Shown one piece after another: positions 49,493 to 61,648 of a stretch of 64,000 nt of DNA. The notes under the pieces are model-generated. The model ran no database searches. It had not been told where the DNA came from and saw nothing but the letters and a program-made list of their open reading frames with translations. The translations under genes were made by a program, and so were the position numbers. Source of the stretch: Anastatus disparis (taxonomy: Eukaryota > Arthropoda > Insecta > Hymenoptera > Eupelmidae); assembly GCA_017163975.1 (NCBI GenBank), contig JAFFSR010000239.1, positions 3,162,001 to 3,226,000 on the forward strand, in the 5' to 3' direction. The first letter of the stretch is position 1. Every line of letters begins with the position of its first letter.

Positions 49493-52400
49493 AGTGAATG
49501 GGTCAAAACGCATATCCTATGCTATATCGGACTAACTGATAATAGCATGAATGATGAGCAAACTATACATGCAGTAGGATATGTTCAACTATAGCCCTAT
49601 CTTCAATGTAGGAAGTATATGTACAGCTAGTTTTCTCTCTTATTTTTCTTTTCTCTATCTTTTTTTTTCCACCCGGAGATTGTGTATTGGAAAATATGGT
49701 TGGCGCGACGATCCGAGCTTGCGAAAAGGGACACTACGTCATTGCTCATAAAAAGAAGCTAAAGAAATCCAAAGCCGTAAATCATAGAAAGGAAAGGAAA
49801 AAAGGATAATAGCATAGAGGAAAAAAAGAAAAAAAGAGGAAAATGACGAGCAAAGAGAGTAAAATAAACCTTTTTTTCGCAGTATTTTTCCTTCTTTTGT
49901 AGGCTAATGTTTGGAATAAAAGAATTAGGAAAAACAGTTACACATGATTGCGCATAAAATTCGGATAGGCTCAATCGTTTGAATACAAAAAACGATTTAA
50001 CGGATCATTTGGATACTAGCCACCAATCAATGTTCGACCAATTTTCTGATTCGTGTATTTATGCATAGTTAATAATTCTGACTTAAAATATCATTTTTTT
50101 CTAGATATTCCAATCTATGGGAAAAAAACTATTGAACTAATAATTTCCTTTCATCAATTTTAATCAAGATTAAGTATCATTAACGTTCAAATTAAAACAG
50201 CCCTTCGAGATTAATTTGGATGAAGAGATTAAAAATAAAGTCTTTTAGTAATTTTCATAAAAAAATTTATGTGAAAGACCTTTTAAATTTTCCAAAAAAA
50301 AAAATTTTTTTTTTTAGATGGTAACACGAGATTTTCCTTTGCAATATCATGCCGTACGTGTAGTACGTGCTTAAAAAATGTATAAGATCGTAGATTACGT
50401 AAAAATTTCTAGAATTTTCAGAGCTTGCAACTATTTCTAATGGTACGTAAAGATTGTAAGTGAATTAGTTTATAACTATTTATTCCTCAAAATTTAATGA
50501 ATAATAGATGTTTAAATGTTATGTATATGTTTTTTAAAGTTTTTAAACCCAATAGTTATTGTACTTTTTTATTTATTGGCAAAGTAAATAATTTTTTAAT
50601 TTTTTAATTATTAAAATTTCATTTAATCTGTAATAATTCACAAGATTAACAAAAATTTATTAAACGTTTGACTAAAAGGCGATCTCGTAAGTTATCACAT
50701 TTTATCTCGGTCATCAGAGAGATATTAAAATCCTTAAGTACGTCTCGATCGAATCATATCTCGAAAGGATAATATACGAAACTGCGTGCGGTTATTATGG
50801 CGCCAGACTGCTCTTTTTTTTCTCTCAGTCCTCGTTCTCTCTAAAACGCAAAAGCGCACGTGTTGAACTAAAAAAGACAAAGTGATATTTTCCGGCCACA
50901 CTTTAACGCTCGAATCCGTACAATTTGTAATATTTTTGGCTTCGTAGCCATTAACCAAAGAGATTACATTGGCAAAGGGCCACTTTTTTCGTTAAATTAT
51001 TAACTACGTTTATCAATTCAAGAAGATAAGGACAATAATTTCAACATTATTTCTCTTTCCTTTCTTTTTTACGAGATTAACCGATAAATTATTCGAAGAT
51101 TACAACTTCTTTTGCTGAAATCATACCTTATTTATGAATGAACTTTGAGTGCTTTTCAAAGAATCTAAACATGTCAGGATATGCTTTGTACGTACAACAA
51201 TTTTCAATATGTTATTTTCCAGTAGAGAAACTTGAATTTTAAAATTTTTAGACTTTATATTTTTTTGAAATTCAAAGGCAAAAACATCCGCATGAAAAAT
51301 TTTTAGATGTTCCGATGTAAATAGTAATATTTGCTAAAAATTTTTAACTAAATATCGATTAAACACTAAAATTTCACTTACTTTTTTTACATATTAAAAT
51401 GCACTCATCATTTTGACTCCCTTAAAAAATGAAAATTTTCAGTCTAGTTTTCTCATATAAAAGAAAGCGCAGACAACAGTTTTTCGAAAAAAGAAAAAAA
51501 AAAAACCCAAACAAAAAAAAATTCTAGTTTACCACGACAGTCGAGGGTGTGTATATGCAGTTGGAGAAAATGAATGGCAGCGTAGAGGAACAAAGAAGAT
51601 AAGCCTCATTTTTCGCGAAACGTGCGCGCGAGCGGGATATCTGTTGAAGTAAAGCGTGCACGCCGCAGGCAATTGGAGTGTATGTGTGTGTGTCTATGCG
51701 ATGTGGTGGTCTCCCGGTTTTCAAACTAGTCGAGGAGAAAACTTTTCTTCCCCGATTGCCTGTTGATTCAGAATCAAGGCAAAAGTGCGCGGAGGTGGTA
51801 TATAGTTTCCGTATTCGCCCTGCGGAGAATTTCAATAAAAAGCTATCAATAAATAATTCAATGATGATAGCTCATTCCTTTGCAGCTACTACTATAGTCT
51901 TTCTATTCTCCATTCTCTCTTGTTTGCGCGATACGACTATTTTACCTTCGTCGGAGTCTTAAATCACTAAAGAATCGAAGGAAGGAAAAGGAAGGAAAGG
52001 GAAAAAGAACCGGTGAGCTTTCTGCAATATCGAGGACAAAAAAAACTAAAAGAAAGGAAGACTAGTGTTCCGTTTCTTATTTTTCCCAAGGATATTTCTC
52101 GGATGTATAGATGGTCTTAAAGGAGAAGAAAAGAGAATCGAAGAAAAGAAAGAAAGAGACTGTCCTGAAGCTAAAACGGATGTCCTATGAGCGTATCGAC
52201 CTTTTTTTAACGCTATTGCTGCTGCTGTTGTAAAGGTAAGAGATAAAGGAAAAACGAAAATTGAGAAAGACAAAATTGTACGGCAAATATAGCGCACACT
52301 ACTGCGGGTACGCTTACAGTCATGGGGATGAAAAAAAAAGTCTCGACAGGCAAGCCGGGGACGTACAAAGAGTGACGTGAGCGTATAACGAAAGAATTGA

Positions 52401-54227
52401 AGAAGAGATGTCGACGACGACGACGAGATACTGTATCCGCTTCGGGCGCCACGCCCATATACTTTTGCTTACATGTATCACTTGAACATATAGATATGCT
52501 CTTATTTCTTTAAATATATTAAAATTTTCATCCCCAGAAGCTTTCTAAATGTACATGCAAGCGTATAAGTTCGTGTCGCTTGTCGGTAATTGGAGAAAAA
52601 TGCAATAGAGAACAAAGAAGAAAATTTTAATACGTGAAAAGTCAAGGAAAAAAAAAGGTTAGGCCAAGTTTAAGTATAAAAGACCTTAGGAAGGTAAGAA
52701 AAGGCGCACCCCTTTTGCCTATTATAAGAGAGGAGGCAAAAAAAAAAAAAAAAAAACTGAAGAGAAGAGGCGCAATGGATAACGAGCCAACTGTAAGGCG
52801 AACTCGCGCGCTCTAGCACAGGCTTTTGAACCACTTGCCGAGTTGAGGCAGTAACCTTCTATTCTCCCTTCCCCTTTCTACTACCGTATGATTTAACGAC
52901 ATCGTCGGACTTTAATGCCTCGTTACGACGACGAATGGAGCTCTGCATAACTCGGGTTCTTTTTTTTTTTTTTCTTGCCTCAGACGTGGACGCGCTCGAA
53001 TTACTGAAAAAGTACTTCTTTAGAAAAAAGAAGATGACAAGCACCACTTAAAGTCATTTTTTTTGCCTTAGCTGGTCTTTATTCTTTCTCGTATAATGAT
53101 TCGTTTTAGAGCGTTTGATCATTTTAATGTTTGCCTTAACAACACTGGATTATTAAATGTCGCTGTAATTAAAGGTGTAGTTGTTAAATAAACAATCGTC
53201 AAAGATTTTTTATTTTCTACTCGAAGAAGAATAAAAAAAGGTGAGAACGGAAAATCGATAATTTTTATATACACTTGCACGAGCGTTTTAAAACGAATTA
53301 TTTGAAGCTATGACTGTTGCAGAAACGTGACAACAAAACACTGGGGCTTGTAACTGTATAGAAAAGAGGAACGGCGATGTACGGATGCAAAGTAATTTTA
53401 TTCTTCTCTACAAAATGTAATCTTCCGTGTACACAGTTACGTGCGAAAAACCTTTTTTTTTCGTTTCGATTTTAGTGTACCCACTCCCTTGCACCCCCCC
53501 CTTTTTCTACTATTCTACCTCGACGTGTCGCTGTTCGCGAAAACGTGACGCGTGTTTTGACATCCTGTGAAAAAGTGTTTGCGTGCACTCTCTGTCTCTT
53601 ATTTTCTTTTTTGTTTCAACCTTGTCGCTTCAGGTTTTGCACTCGAAAAATAATTGTTTCACTTGATTTATCAACATAATAGAGGCTTATAAAATTGAGA
53701 AATTACAAAAGTAAACATTAACAAAATACCTTGCAATCAATACTATAAAGTAGCGTTTAATGTAAATCAAAATAGTTACTTTTTGATTAAAAATCAGTTT
53801 TTCTCTTTAATAGTTGAATTCTATGCCTATAAAAATAGTGGACAGATCAAAATGCACCGTATTTAAGGAAATGTAAAATAGACACTACCGTAGTACTCAT
53901 TAATATTGACTATCTTTTAATTTTATTAAAAAATTTCAGGAAAATAAATGCTTTAGCTTGTAGTATAGCTTAAAGATTATCTAGTTAAATTTTTTAATAA
54001 ATCCAGTCATTAATCATTTAGACTTTTGGGTACTAATATTGTATATTAAAATTTTTCGATTTTGTACCAGAAATCTGAAATTCTTAAAAATTCATAATTT
54101 AATTTACTCAAAAATTTAAGCAAATAATTTTTTTCGTTACAAAAGCTTAAAAATTTCTTTTCTGTTGAAAAACTATAATTTTGAATTTTATTATAGCTTC
54201 ATAGAAAATGAAGAATGACAAATTAAT

Positions 54228-54423
54228 CATACTTCTCTTAGAGAATTCCCTTTATTATTTTAATATATTCGTGAATCAGTCGTAACTACATCGAATAAAA
54301 TAACTTTTAACGAATATCGTTTATTGTTAAAAAATAGTAATTGTTGATAATACAACTTCTCATTTATCACACGTAATAATAGTTCATAAATTATTTATAA
54401 ATTAAATCATGAAACTTCTAAAT
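54228..54423. repeat. Partial duplicate of the right arm of the adjacent foldback element
   Basis: This flank shares ATCATACTTCTC, then AATCAGTCGTAACTACATCG and AATAAAATAACTTTTAACGAA, then TTTATTGT..AAAAAATA with 56331-56475, in the same order and orientation. It ends TCATGAAAC..TAAATA, like the right terminus at about 56634-56657. It appears to be a deleted second copy whose right end abuts, or is shared with, the left end of the large foldback. Confidence 0.6.
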
Positions 54424-54576
54424 ACTCACCCGCGCAAAAAAAATTAAGATCACCTTAGAGATCATCATTAATTATTTTTTGATACTTATTAAGATGTTAC
54501 AAACGAACTTTTAATAAATATCTTATTGAGATCTCTTTGAAATTTTGTTTTTGACACGACGGTAAGATTATGTTTG

Positions 54577-54838
54577 AAAAATCAGTTGATTTTAAGATGA
54601 AAATAAGATCATCTTAAGATATAACTGAGATGTTTTAAGATGTTTTTAAGATGACCATAAGACATCATTTTTACAAAATCAGTTGATTTTAAGATGAAAA
54701 TAAGATCATTTTAAGATGCAACTGAAATATTTTTATTACTTTTTTAAGATGACTGTAAGATATAATTTTTTTACAAAATTATCTGATTTTAAGATGAAAA
54801 TCAGACCATTTTAAGATGCGACTGATATGTATTTAAGA
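54577..54838 (+). repeat. Tandem subrepeats (about 98 bp x 2.6) in left arm of the foldback
   Basis: Units begin at 54577, 54675 and 54775 with AAAATCAGTTGATTTTAAG or a close variant. Each continues with ATGAAAATAAGATCAT-type and TTTTAAGATG-type segments. The right arm (about 56500-56560) has only one inverted copy. This expansion accounts for part of the arm-length difference and is a feature known from Foldback-type elements. Confidence 0.75.
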
Positions 54839-55122
54839 CGTGAAATTTGGAAAATTATAACGTGAATTAGAAAATGTCTAAGATGTAAATACAAGTACAA
54901 CTACTAAGATAAATTTTACAGGTTTAAACGTAAACAATAAATATAATAAATTTATCAATTTTGAATTTTTAGGACAAATAAAATGAATATTTTTATGTTA
55001 AAATATTATACTTTAGAAGTAAAAGTGGTGTTGGAAAAAAAAAAAACAAATTTTAAAAAACCAATTTATATTCTTATGTATTAATTTGTGAAGTTTTAAC
55101 GTAAATTTTGTGAATTTGGTTA

Positions 55123-55123
<1 letters not shown>

Positions 55124-55160
<37 letters not shown>
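55124..55160. repeat. (TA)n microsatellite within the foldback
   Basis: A TA run of about 30 bp is bounded by GTACA and TGTAC, so it is itself palindromic. No comparable run is seen at the matching place in the right arm. Confidence 0.85.
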
Positions 55161-56673
55161 TAAAATAATATAGGTTATATTTGTAGATTTATGCATATAA
55201 TTATTAATGAACCATTAATAAATGATATGATTTAATATAATTTTTATCATATTGTTTAAAATAAGTCTTTGATTGAATGACTCTTGAATAGACATATATT
55301 TTCCATATGTTTGACCTCAACATCCACATCTAAAAAGTCTTATTTTTACTGTTCTCTGTTGTTAATTTATTTAATGGGAAGGTGTACTTTTGTTTTTTTT
55401 TTTCAGCAAAAATTAATTTTTAAAAAGTAAATGTTCTTAGATATATAATATATAAGACAAAGAAAATAAATACAAATGGTGAAAAATAATTTCAGGTTAT
55501 TTGACACTTTCCGTTTTTTATATTTTATTTTATGTAAATAAAAGCAGAAAGAATTTTTACTTATCTGATAAGAAATGAATCAGTGTCTTGATATCCTTTT
55601 GATTAATAATAAATTTTCTAATAATAAAAACTACAATATTTATATTTTTACATATTTTTTTTTCTAAAAAGTGTACACTATTCGTAATGACGTTTCAACA
55701 ACTTGAAATTATTTGTTTATTAACAGAAGTTGTTGATTAATAAATCGATACAATATACTACTTAACCACTTTTATTAATAAACAAATAATTTCAAGTTAT
55801 TAAATCGTCATTACGAATATTGTACATTTTTTAAAAGGGACATACGTAAAAAATAAAAATTGTAGTTTTTATTATAAGAAAATTTATTATTAATCAAAAA
55901 AATTTTAAGACAACCAATTCACATCTTATCAGATAAGTAAAAATTTTTTCTGCCTTATTTAGATAAAATAAAATGTAAAAAAAACAGAAAAAAAAATAAG
56001 CTGAAAATTAATTTTCACCATTTATATTTATTTTCTTTGTATTACATATTATAAATATAAGAACATTTATTTGTGAAAAATTATTTTATTTCATAATTTT
56101 GGCTGCATAGATACAAACAGAGCTACATCTTTCCATTTATGAAATTAACAAACAACAGGACTTTTAAATATGGAAGTAAAAAATTTAATAATTATATCTA
56201 ATTAATTATTAATAGTTTATATAATAATTAAATGCATAACCTAAAAATATCACCTTTATTATTTTTCAAATTTATAAATTACAAAATTCACAAATTAATA
56301 AATAAGAATATAAATTGTTTTTTTTTTTATATCATACTTCTCATTTTAACTTTGAAAAGAAATATTAATTTTTATCGTCCTAAAAATTTTAAAAAATAAT
56401 ATTCCTAAATCAGTCTTAACTACATCGAATAAAATAACTTTTAACGAAAAATATCTGTTTATTGTAAAAAATAATATTTACAGTCATGTTAAAAATCTTA
56501 CAACAATCTCAGTTGTATCTTAAGATGATCTTATATTCATCTTAAAATCAACTGATTTTTTAAAACATAATTTCACTTAAAACCATCTTAAATAGACGTC
56601 TCAAAGAGATCTCAAAAGATATTTATTAAAAGTTCATGAAACGCATGATCTAAATATCATACGCGGGCATGTA

Positions 56674-59600
56674 AACGATAAAGCAGCGAGATAAAAGATT
56701 TGACAAACATTTAACAACATCAGAATGCTTTCGCAGAATATACAACTTTATATTGGGAATGTTTATATTCATCAGACAACAATTTTAAACGTTCGTTGGA
56801 ACAAAACTTTGTCAGAATGAAAAAGTATTAATAACTTTCATGAGAATACTTTTTAAATAAAATATATGGTATTCCAGTAGTTACAATGCAGTAATTGCAA
56901 AAGTTTAGTAATAAGGCTAAGGGTAATTTTAAAACGCACATACAGTTAATTCTTTTAGATTATAATAATATTACTTTAATGGATGCTGAATGTTTTATTT
57001 TACAAAAAAAAATAGTAATATTGCGTGATATCAAACTACGTAAATCATACTTTTTGTTATAAACTAAAGTTTTTGTTCCAACGTATTTTATTTTCAACGG
57101 ATAAATTTTCCAATTTTATGAGAATTATTTTTCAGATAAAAAAAAGGTACAAATTTTCAGCATTTTTCATGTTTTTCATTATCATAAATCGAACACTTCA
57201 GCTTTTATTTTTTCCTTTGCCCCAGCCAACCTACTTTTTTTAGTAAAAAGCTTTAGAATCGTGTAGAATAATTGCTTGGCAAGCAAGAAAAAAAAGAGAA
57301 TGTTTTATTTAGCTAAGAACAGTATAAAGAAAAAAAAGGAACGAACGTCTTAAGTATTCGTCCAGCAATAAGAAAGTAGAAGGAATCACGAGCTTTCCAC
57401 GTTTCCGGGCTTTTGGAAGCCATACTCCTTCTGAATCCTTGACACCTGGAACTGAGCCAAACTATCTACCTCCCCCCAAAAGCTCCCCGACATTAGTAGA
57501 GGGGTTGAGATGCATTGCTTTGAACGTAAAGAGAGAAAGAGAAAGAAAGAAAAGGCCGACCTTACGTAGACGTCGACAGCAGGCGTCTAAAATTATTGCA
57601 ACGCTGCGTCAGCATGTTACGATGTTTGTTTACGTCTATGAGAAGCAAGTGCTAGTTTCTTCAGCTTTTTCTCTTTTAGCACGCGCTCTGACTCAACTTT
57701 TATTATCTCGTCCCTTATTATTCTTCACTCAGGACGTTTCTCACGCGCTCCTTTTCTTTTCCTCTTTTTCTTCTTATCGAAAGATTAACGATTGCTCGAC
57801 AAATGTTATTCTCTTTCTTTTATGTTAGCTTCTCATTTAGATTTTCTCTCTGGTAATCAGAATAAAGAGCTACGAAGCTCTAGATCGTCGTCTGTGCCTT
57901 CGCCGGTATAAAAGAGGGTGATATATATATATAAAAAAGAGGTTGGAAGAAAGAGAAGAAAATAAAAAAAACATAGGGGCTGCAAGAGTTTGAAAATCCG
58001 ATTAAATCGAGTTTCTCAGACTTAAGCGGCTTTCTACGGGCGCAACTCCCTTTTCTAAGTTTAGAAACTCGCTGAGCAAAAGCTTTGACTGAACTTGAAC
58101 TGTTTTCCTACGAAAATTTGACGAGTTTTGCTCGTAAATGAAAACACTTGAGATGTTTTTGTTTTTCTTTATTTTTTTTCTTCTTTTCTCTCTCTCTCTC
58201 TCTCTTGAACGTCGCTATCTCGACTTCTTTGAATTGTTGGACTCTTTTCGCTTATCCCAACACTTTGTTTTCTTATTGGGTGAAAACTTTATGTATCTTA
58301 GGGTAAGACTTTAAGTGTTTTACTGAAAATTCCTTACCTCAAGTAATTTATATAATACATTGATTATATACTTAGAAGTTAAAGTTTATAAAATAAGGAA
58401 ATAAAGTAACCAAAAATTATATAACTAATTAACTTTATATCTCACATTCATTTTAAATAAATTAAACTTTAATAAAATTTAGCAGATAAAGTATTAGTAA
58501 ATACAAATCTATACCAATATCTTTACGCAAAAAAGTATAGATAATAAGTGTAATTACAAAACAACTGCCATAGCTTTGAACAATTATTATTAATTATTAT
58601 TACAAATTATTTAAAGAATTTGAATAAATTAACAAGAAAAATAAAACTTAAATCCAAGATAATGACGTAACAAACTTGGTTAGATATGTTAATAATTTAT
58701 AATATATTGATTTTCATAATATTTCAAAGTTTATGACATGTTATAAGTGCGTATCTGAACTTCTACTTAAATTTTATAATATATTTATGATATTAATTAT
58801 TATTATTATTATTATTTCAATATTAGTTTAATCTAAAGTTATAAATTTTATATTTTTAATCTTTACCAAGAACAAATAAATATTTACTTTTGCAGGATTA
58901 CCATACGTATTATAAACTGATATAAATGAATACTATTATATTACTTATAATAATTATATTTCCATTCAGGAATTTACAAATGTAAATACCTTTTTAACAA
59001 AAAAGCTTTAAACGTTAAGCGAATTTCGATGAAAAAAAAGGAAGCGGATAAAAAGGTATATCAGAGCTTTTTGCGCTTTTATCAATGGTTAACAAACGAA
59101 TGAATTAGACATCAAGTTGGCTAGCCTTTCGGTGGTCTGTTTTCAATTATCGGCCAATCAGTACAATTCAAATCAATCGTTTACGCCAACTATTCATTAG
59201 GATTCGCGCGAATGCGTTCTTGGCATTTCAGAATTAGAGAAGAGAGAAAGATATATATACGTATACACGTAGGTTCAAACCTCATTCGATCTCTCCACCA
59301 TTCGAATTAGCGTCACTCATCCGCAATTCTATTATCCACGCGTAACGCGAGAAGAACGGGAGGGAAGGGGAAAACGGAGAATGGTGAGACAGAGTCCAGA
59401 CTTAATTTCAGGATTGCTGTCTATGTGGGACTGTTAGAGTACGTATGTATGTATTGTTGCAAAAGCTCTTTCTGTCTTTGTCTCTCCCCCCCAGCTTTTA
59501 ACGCGATTAAACTGGATGAACGTACACGTGTCACACTCATGTGATATCTTTTGGCGCAAAACCTTTTCTCCTGATTTCAAGTCAAGCCTTTGTTACTTTA

Positions 59601-60480
59601 GCTTGATTAAACGTGTTTCATTTATTCTTTTTTTTTTTTACTTTTTTACTTTTTTTAAGACTTGTCAAAAACCTTTAATTAAAATAATAAATTTGGTTTT
59701 TTCTTTCATGCCTTTATATCTTTTGTTTTCTGATAAACATAAAACAAAAGATTGTCTTCAAGTTATTTTCGACGATTTAGTTGCTTTCACTTATTTAAAC
59801 AAAAGTTAAATAATCAGTTGATTACATAAGAAAGTATAAGTACATACAAACTTCAAGTAGTAACAGTCGAATATGGAAAGACTAATGAATACTAATGAAT
59901 TGATATTTACTTTGAATGTGCTTGTACATTCACATTTGACGTATTTTATCTAAATAACGAGAGAGATAAAGAGAGAAAATTTAACAAAATCTTTTCAAGC
60001 GTAAATGTAACATTGTCATAATATTCGATAAACTGGTAATTAACTTTCCTGTAGCAATTAGGAAATGTCGAGTATAATTAGTGACTAATTCACAATTTCA
60101 TATTTATGATTTTCATATCGAACATTTTCAAAGTTTCGAGGATTTGTAAAAAAGAGGTGTCATTATGATCCTCTAATTAATGAGATTTAAGCATTTAAAA
60201 GCCCCCAAAGAGTCGCTAAATTTATACTTAGTTAGATTTTTACCCCTACGAAATTATAATCATTCTAATTTAACGTTTACATTCAGTGAAAATATAAAAG
60301 AAAAAATAATAATAATTAAAACTTAAATAAAGTACGCATAATACATCCAAATGAGGCCAACTTAAAATTTAATTTCAAAAATTATTCTTAAGAGAATAAA
60401 TAATGAAGTTAAAAATAAATGACACATTTATAATGTAATTAAGTGTTTAATGTTGTACAACGTGTCTTTGTCTAAGCTCT
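56674..60480. other. Distal intron 1, no gene
   Basis: AT-rich DNA with a more complex block at 57.35-57.95 kb and another at 59.05-59.56 kb. The 129-codon frame at 57439-57828 shows no recognisable domain; its second half is serine/leucine/phenylalanine-rich from CT-rich DNA. The last few hundred bases before the acceptor are AT-rich. Confidence 0.5.
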
Positions 60481-60514
60481 CGTCGTCGTAATACATATGA
60501 TTTTGTAATTTCAG

Positions 60515-60692
60515 ATTGAATTACCTAGCAGCTGGTCTCACGCCCTACTGGTATCACGCTACTAATGTTGCACTTCATGCGGCAGCGTGTATGCTCGTTA
60601 CTAGAGTTAGCTTGGCTGTGGCTTCATTGAGACCAGGTTTTGCTGCTTTGACTGGTCTACTTTTTGCTGCACATCCAATTCACACTGATGCT
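60515..60692 (+). CDS. TMTC1: TMTC-family protein O-mannosyltransferase (TMTC1-like), coding exon 2
   Basis: The exon is 178 nt. Its first base completes the split arginine codon 142, then 59 codons (residues 143-201) follow without interruption. LNYLAAGLTPYWYHATNVALH is the conserved block after the first luminal loop of TMTC proteins. The stretch to about residue 179 forms a hydrophobic helix, and GFAALTGLLFAAHPIHTDA carries the family HPIHT(D/E)A signature at the next loop. The acceptor is TTTCAG at 60509-60514. The donor is a full-consensus GTAAGT at 60693, in phase 0, so the next exon should start with a valine codon in the family pattern. Reading past the donor soon hits filler sequence and a stop, confirming the exon end. 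The remaining membrane segments and TPR array must lie beyond the window. Confidence 0.94.
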
Positions 60693-61614
60693 GTAAGTTT
60701 TACTTCATTTTATCCAGATTTTTTTTCTCTCTTTTTATTTATGTCATTGAATATAAAAAAATATAAATTCTGTTTTTTTATTACATTACATTTTACATTA
60801 ATTTAATAAATTTTTCGAGTTTTGTTTATTTTTAGATTAAATTAATGTATCATTATTAAAGTATAATTTTTTCATTTTATTTATACACAAAACATTATTT
60901 TTCTTTTCAATTGAAAGTTGGGCTGTTTAATTAAACTTTTTTTTAATAATTCTGTGAATTAAATTTTTTGCGTTAAAAATATTACATTCAATTGAGTTTT
61001 GTATTAACTGAAATAATTACGATTTTATTCAAAAAGAAATTACATTGAATTTCCTAAATGAACATTTTAAAACAACATGCAACACGAGTTTATTCAAAAA
61101 ATAAAAACTTGAAAAATATAAAAAGAAAAAAAAATCAGAGCTAAAAAAAAATAGCAATGTTTGAATATGAAGATCGACGAGTAGATTTTACAAATTTAAA
61201 GTAAGTTAATGTCACTAGGAATAATAATCAATGCATAAACAACGTATACTGCTACACTCCAGCAGTAGCAGCAGCAGCTCTCCTTCTCCGTCTCCTCTTC
61301 TTCCTCTCAACGATAATTGACACATAGGCTTTGGTTGTATACATCCGAACAACGCTTGATAGGCTTTCGATGCGGCTGCCATGACAAAGCCCAAATTAAA
61401 GCAGCCAAGAGCATCCGCCACCACTCTATATATACGCTCTGTTTCATACCAACACGCTATATACGTAGCAGATAATATAAACGATCGACTATCGTATACA
61501 CCTACACACGCACACACACACTTCTCGTTCTCTTTCAATGTTTACACTTTACGCGTGCTATCTGCTATTTCAGAGGTAGACATTATACACGTGTGCAAGC
61601 GCTAGAGAGACCAA

Positions 61615-61615
<1 letters not shown>

Positions 61616-61646
<31 letters not shown>
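61616..61646. repeat. (CT)n microsatellite
   Basis: This is a pure CT run of about 31 bp in intron 2. Confidence 0.95.

Positions 61647-61648
<2 letters not shown>

Larger units (their letters stand above)
35343..54227. other. Intron 1 interior, no gene
   Basis: This is about 19 kb of AT-rich intron with alternating CT-rich and GA-rich stretches (notably 36.3-37.3, 38.0-39.1, 41.9-42.8, 43.8-44.8, 45.7-47.2 and 51.9-53.0 kb). It contains TA/GA microsatellites and an 18-A run at about 52739-52756. Two long frames, 42274-42726 and 46223-46609, are low-complexity. Less repetitive blocks at 51.5-51.95 and 53.3-53.65 kb might be regulatory. No exon, tRNA or mobile element could be supported. Confidence 0.5.
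54424..56672. mobile_element. 2.25-kb foldback (whole-length inverted repeat) element
   Basis: Arms pair throughout: the termini TACTCACCCGCG (54423-54434) with CGCGGGCATGTA (56662-56673); 54505-54540 with 56601-56635; 55062-55097 with 56284-56320; 55431-55490 with 56011-56070; and 55680-55729 with 55769-55818. The centre is near 55749. The left arm is longer (about 1.3 versus 0.9 kb), partly through about 98-bp tandem subrepeats. No ORF of note lies inside. The structure matches foldback-type, non-autonomous elements with very long inverted repeats. Arm divergence (indels, mismatches) says it is not recent. The family is not recognised and no target duplication was identified. Confidence 0.75.
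9151..60514 (+). other. TMTC1: Intron 1 of the TMTC gene (51,364 bp)
   Basis: The donor is GTACGT at 9151. The acceptor is ATTTTGTAATTTCAG ending at 60514, with a modest pyrimidine tract. Joining the flanks restores codon 142 as CG|A (arginine), giving LTFR-LNYL, an uninterrupted conserved TMTC stretch, so both ends are firmly placed. The interior carries no recognisable coding exon on either strand. It is a mix of AT-rich filler, microsatellites, somewhat GC-richer unique blocks and several inverted-repeat elements annotated separately. An alternative first exon inside it cannot be excluded. Confidence 0.9.

Noticed and set aside
50734..50958. 74-codon minus-strand frame with asparagine-rich N-x-T motifs
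   Set aside because: There is no domain or signal peptide, and no flanking gene structure.
51524..51962. Overlapping plus and minus frames of about 100 codons
   Set aside because: The two strands are open together over the same moderately GC block; neither has a recognisable domain.
52056..52067. GGAAGACTAGTG, identical to the start of insect miR-7
   Set aside because: The match stops after 12 bases, whereas miR-7 is conserved along its full length, and no precursor-type hairpin surrounds it.
57439..57828. 129-codon open frame on the + strand
   Set aside because: It shows no recognisable domain. The second half is S/L/F-rich from CT-rich DNA, and it lies in intron 1 without supporting splice or promoter signals.
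59268..59282. AGGTTCAAACCT, a tRNA T-loop/B-box-like motif
   Set aside because: No A box or acceptor stem at suitable distance; the upstream DNA is TA and GA repeat.
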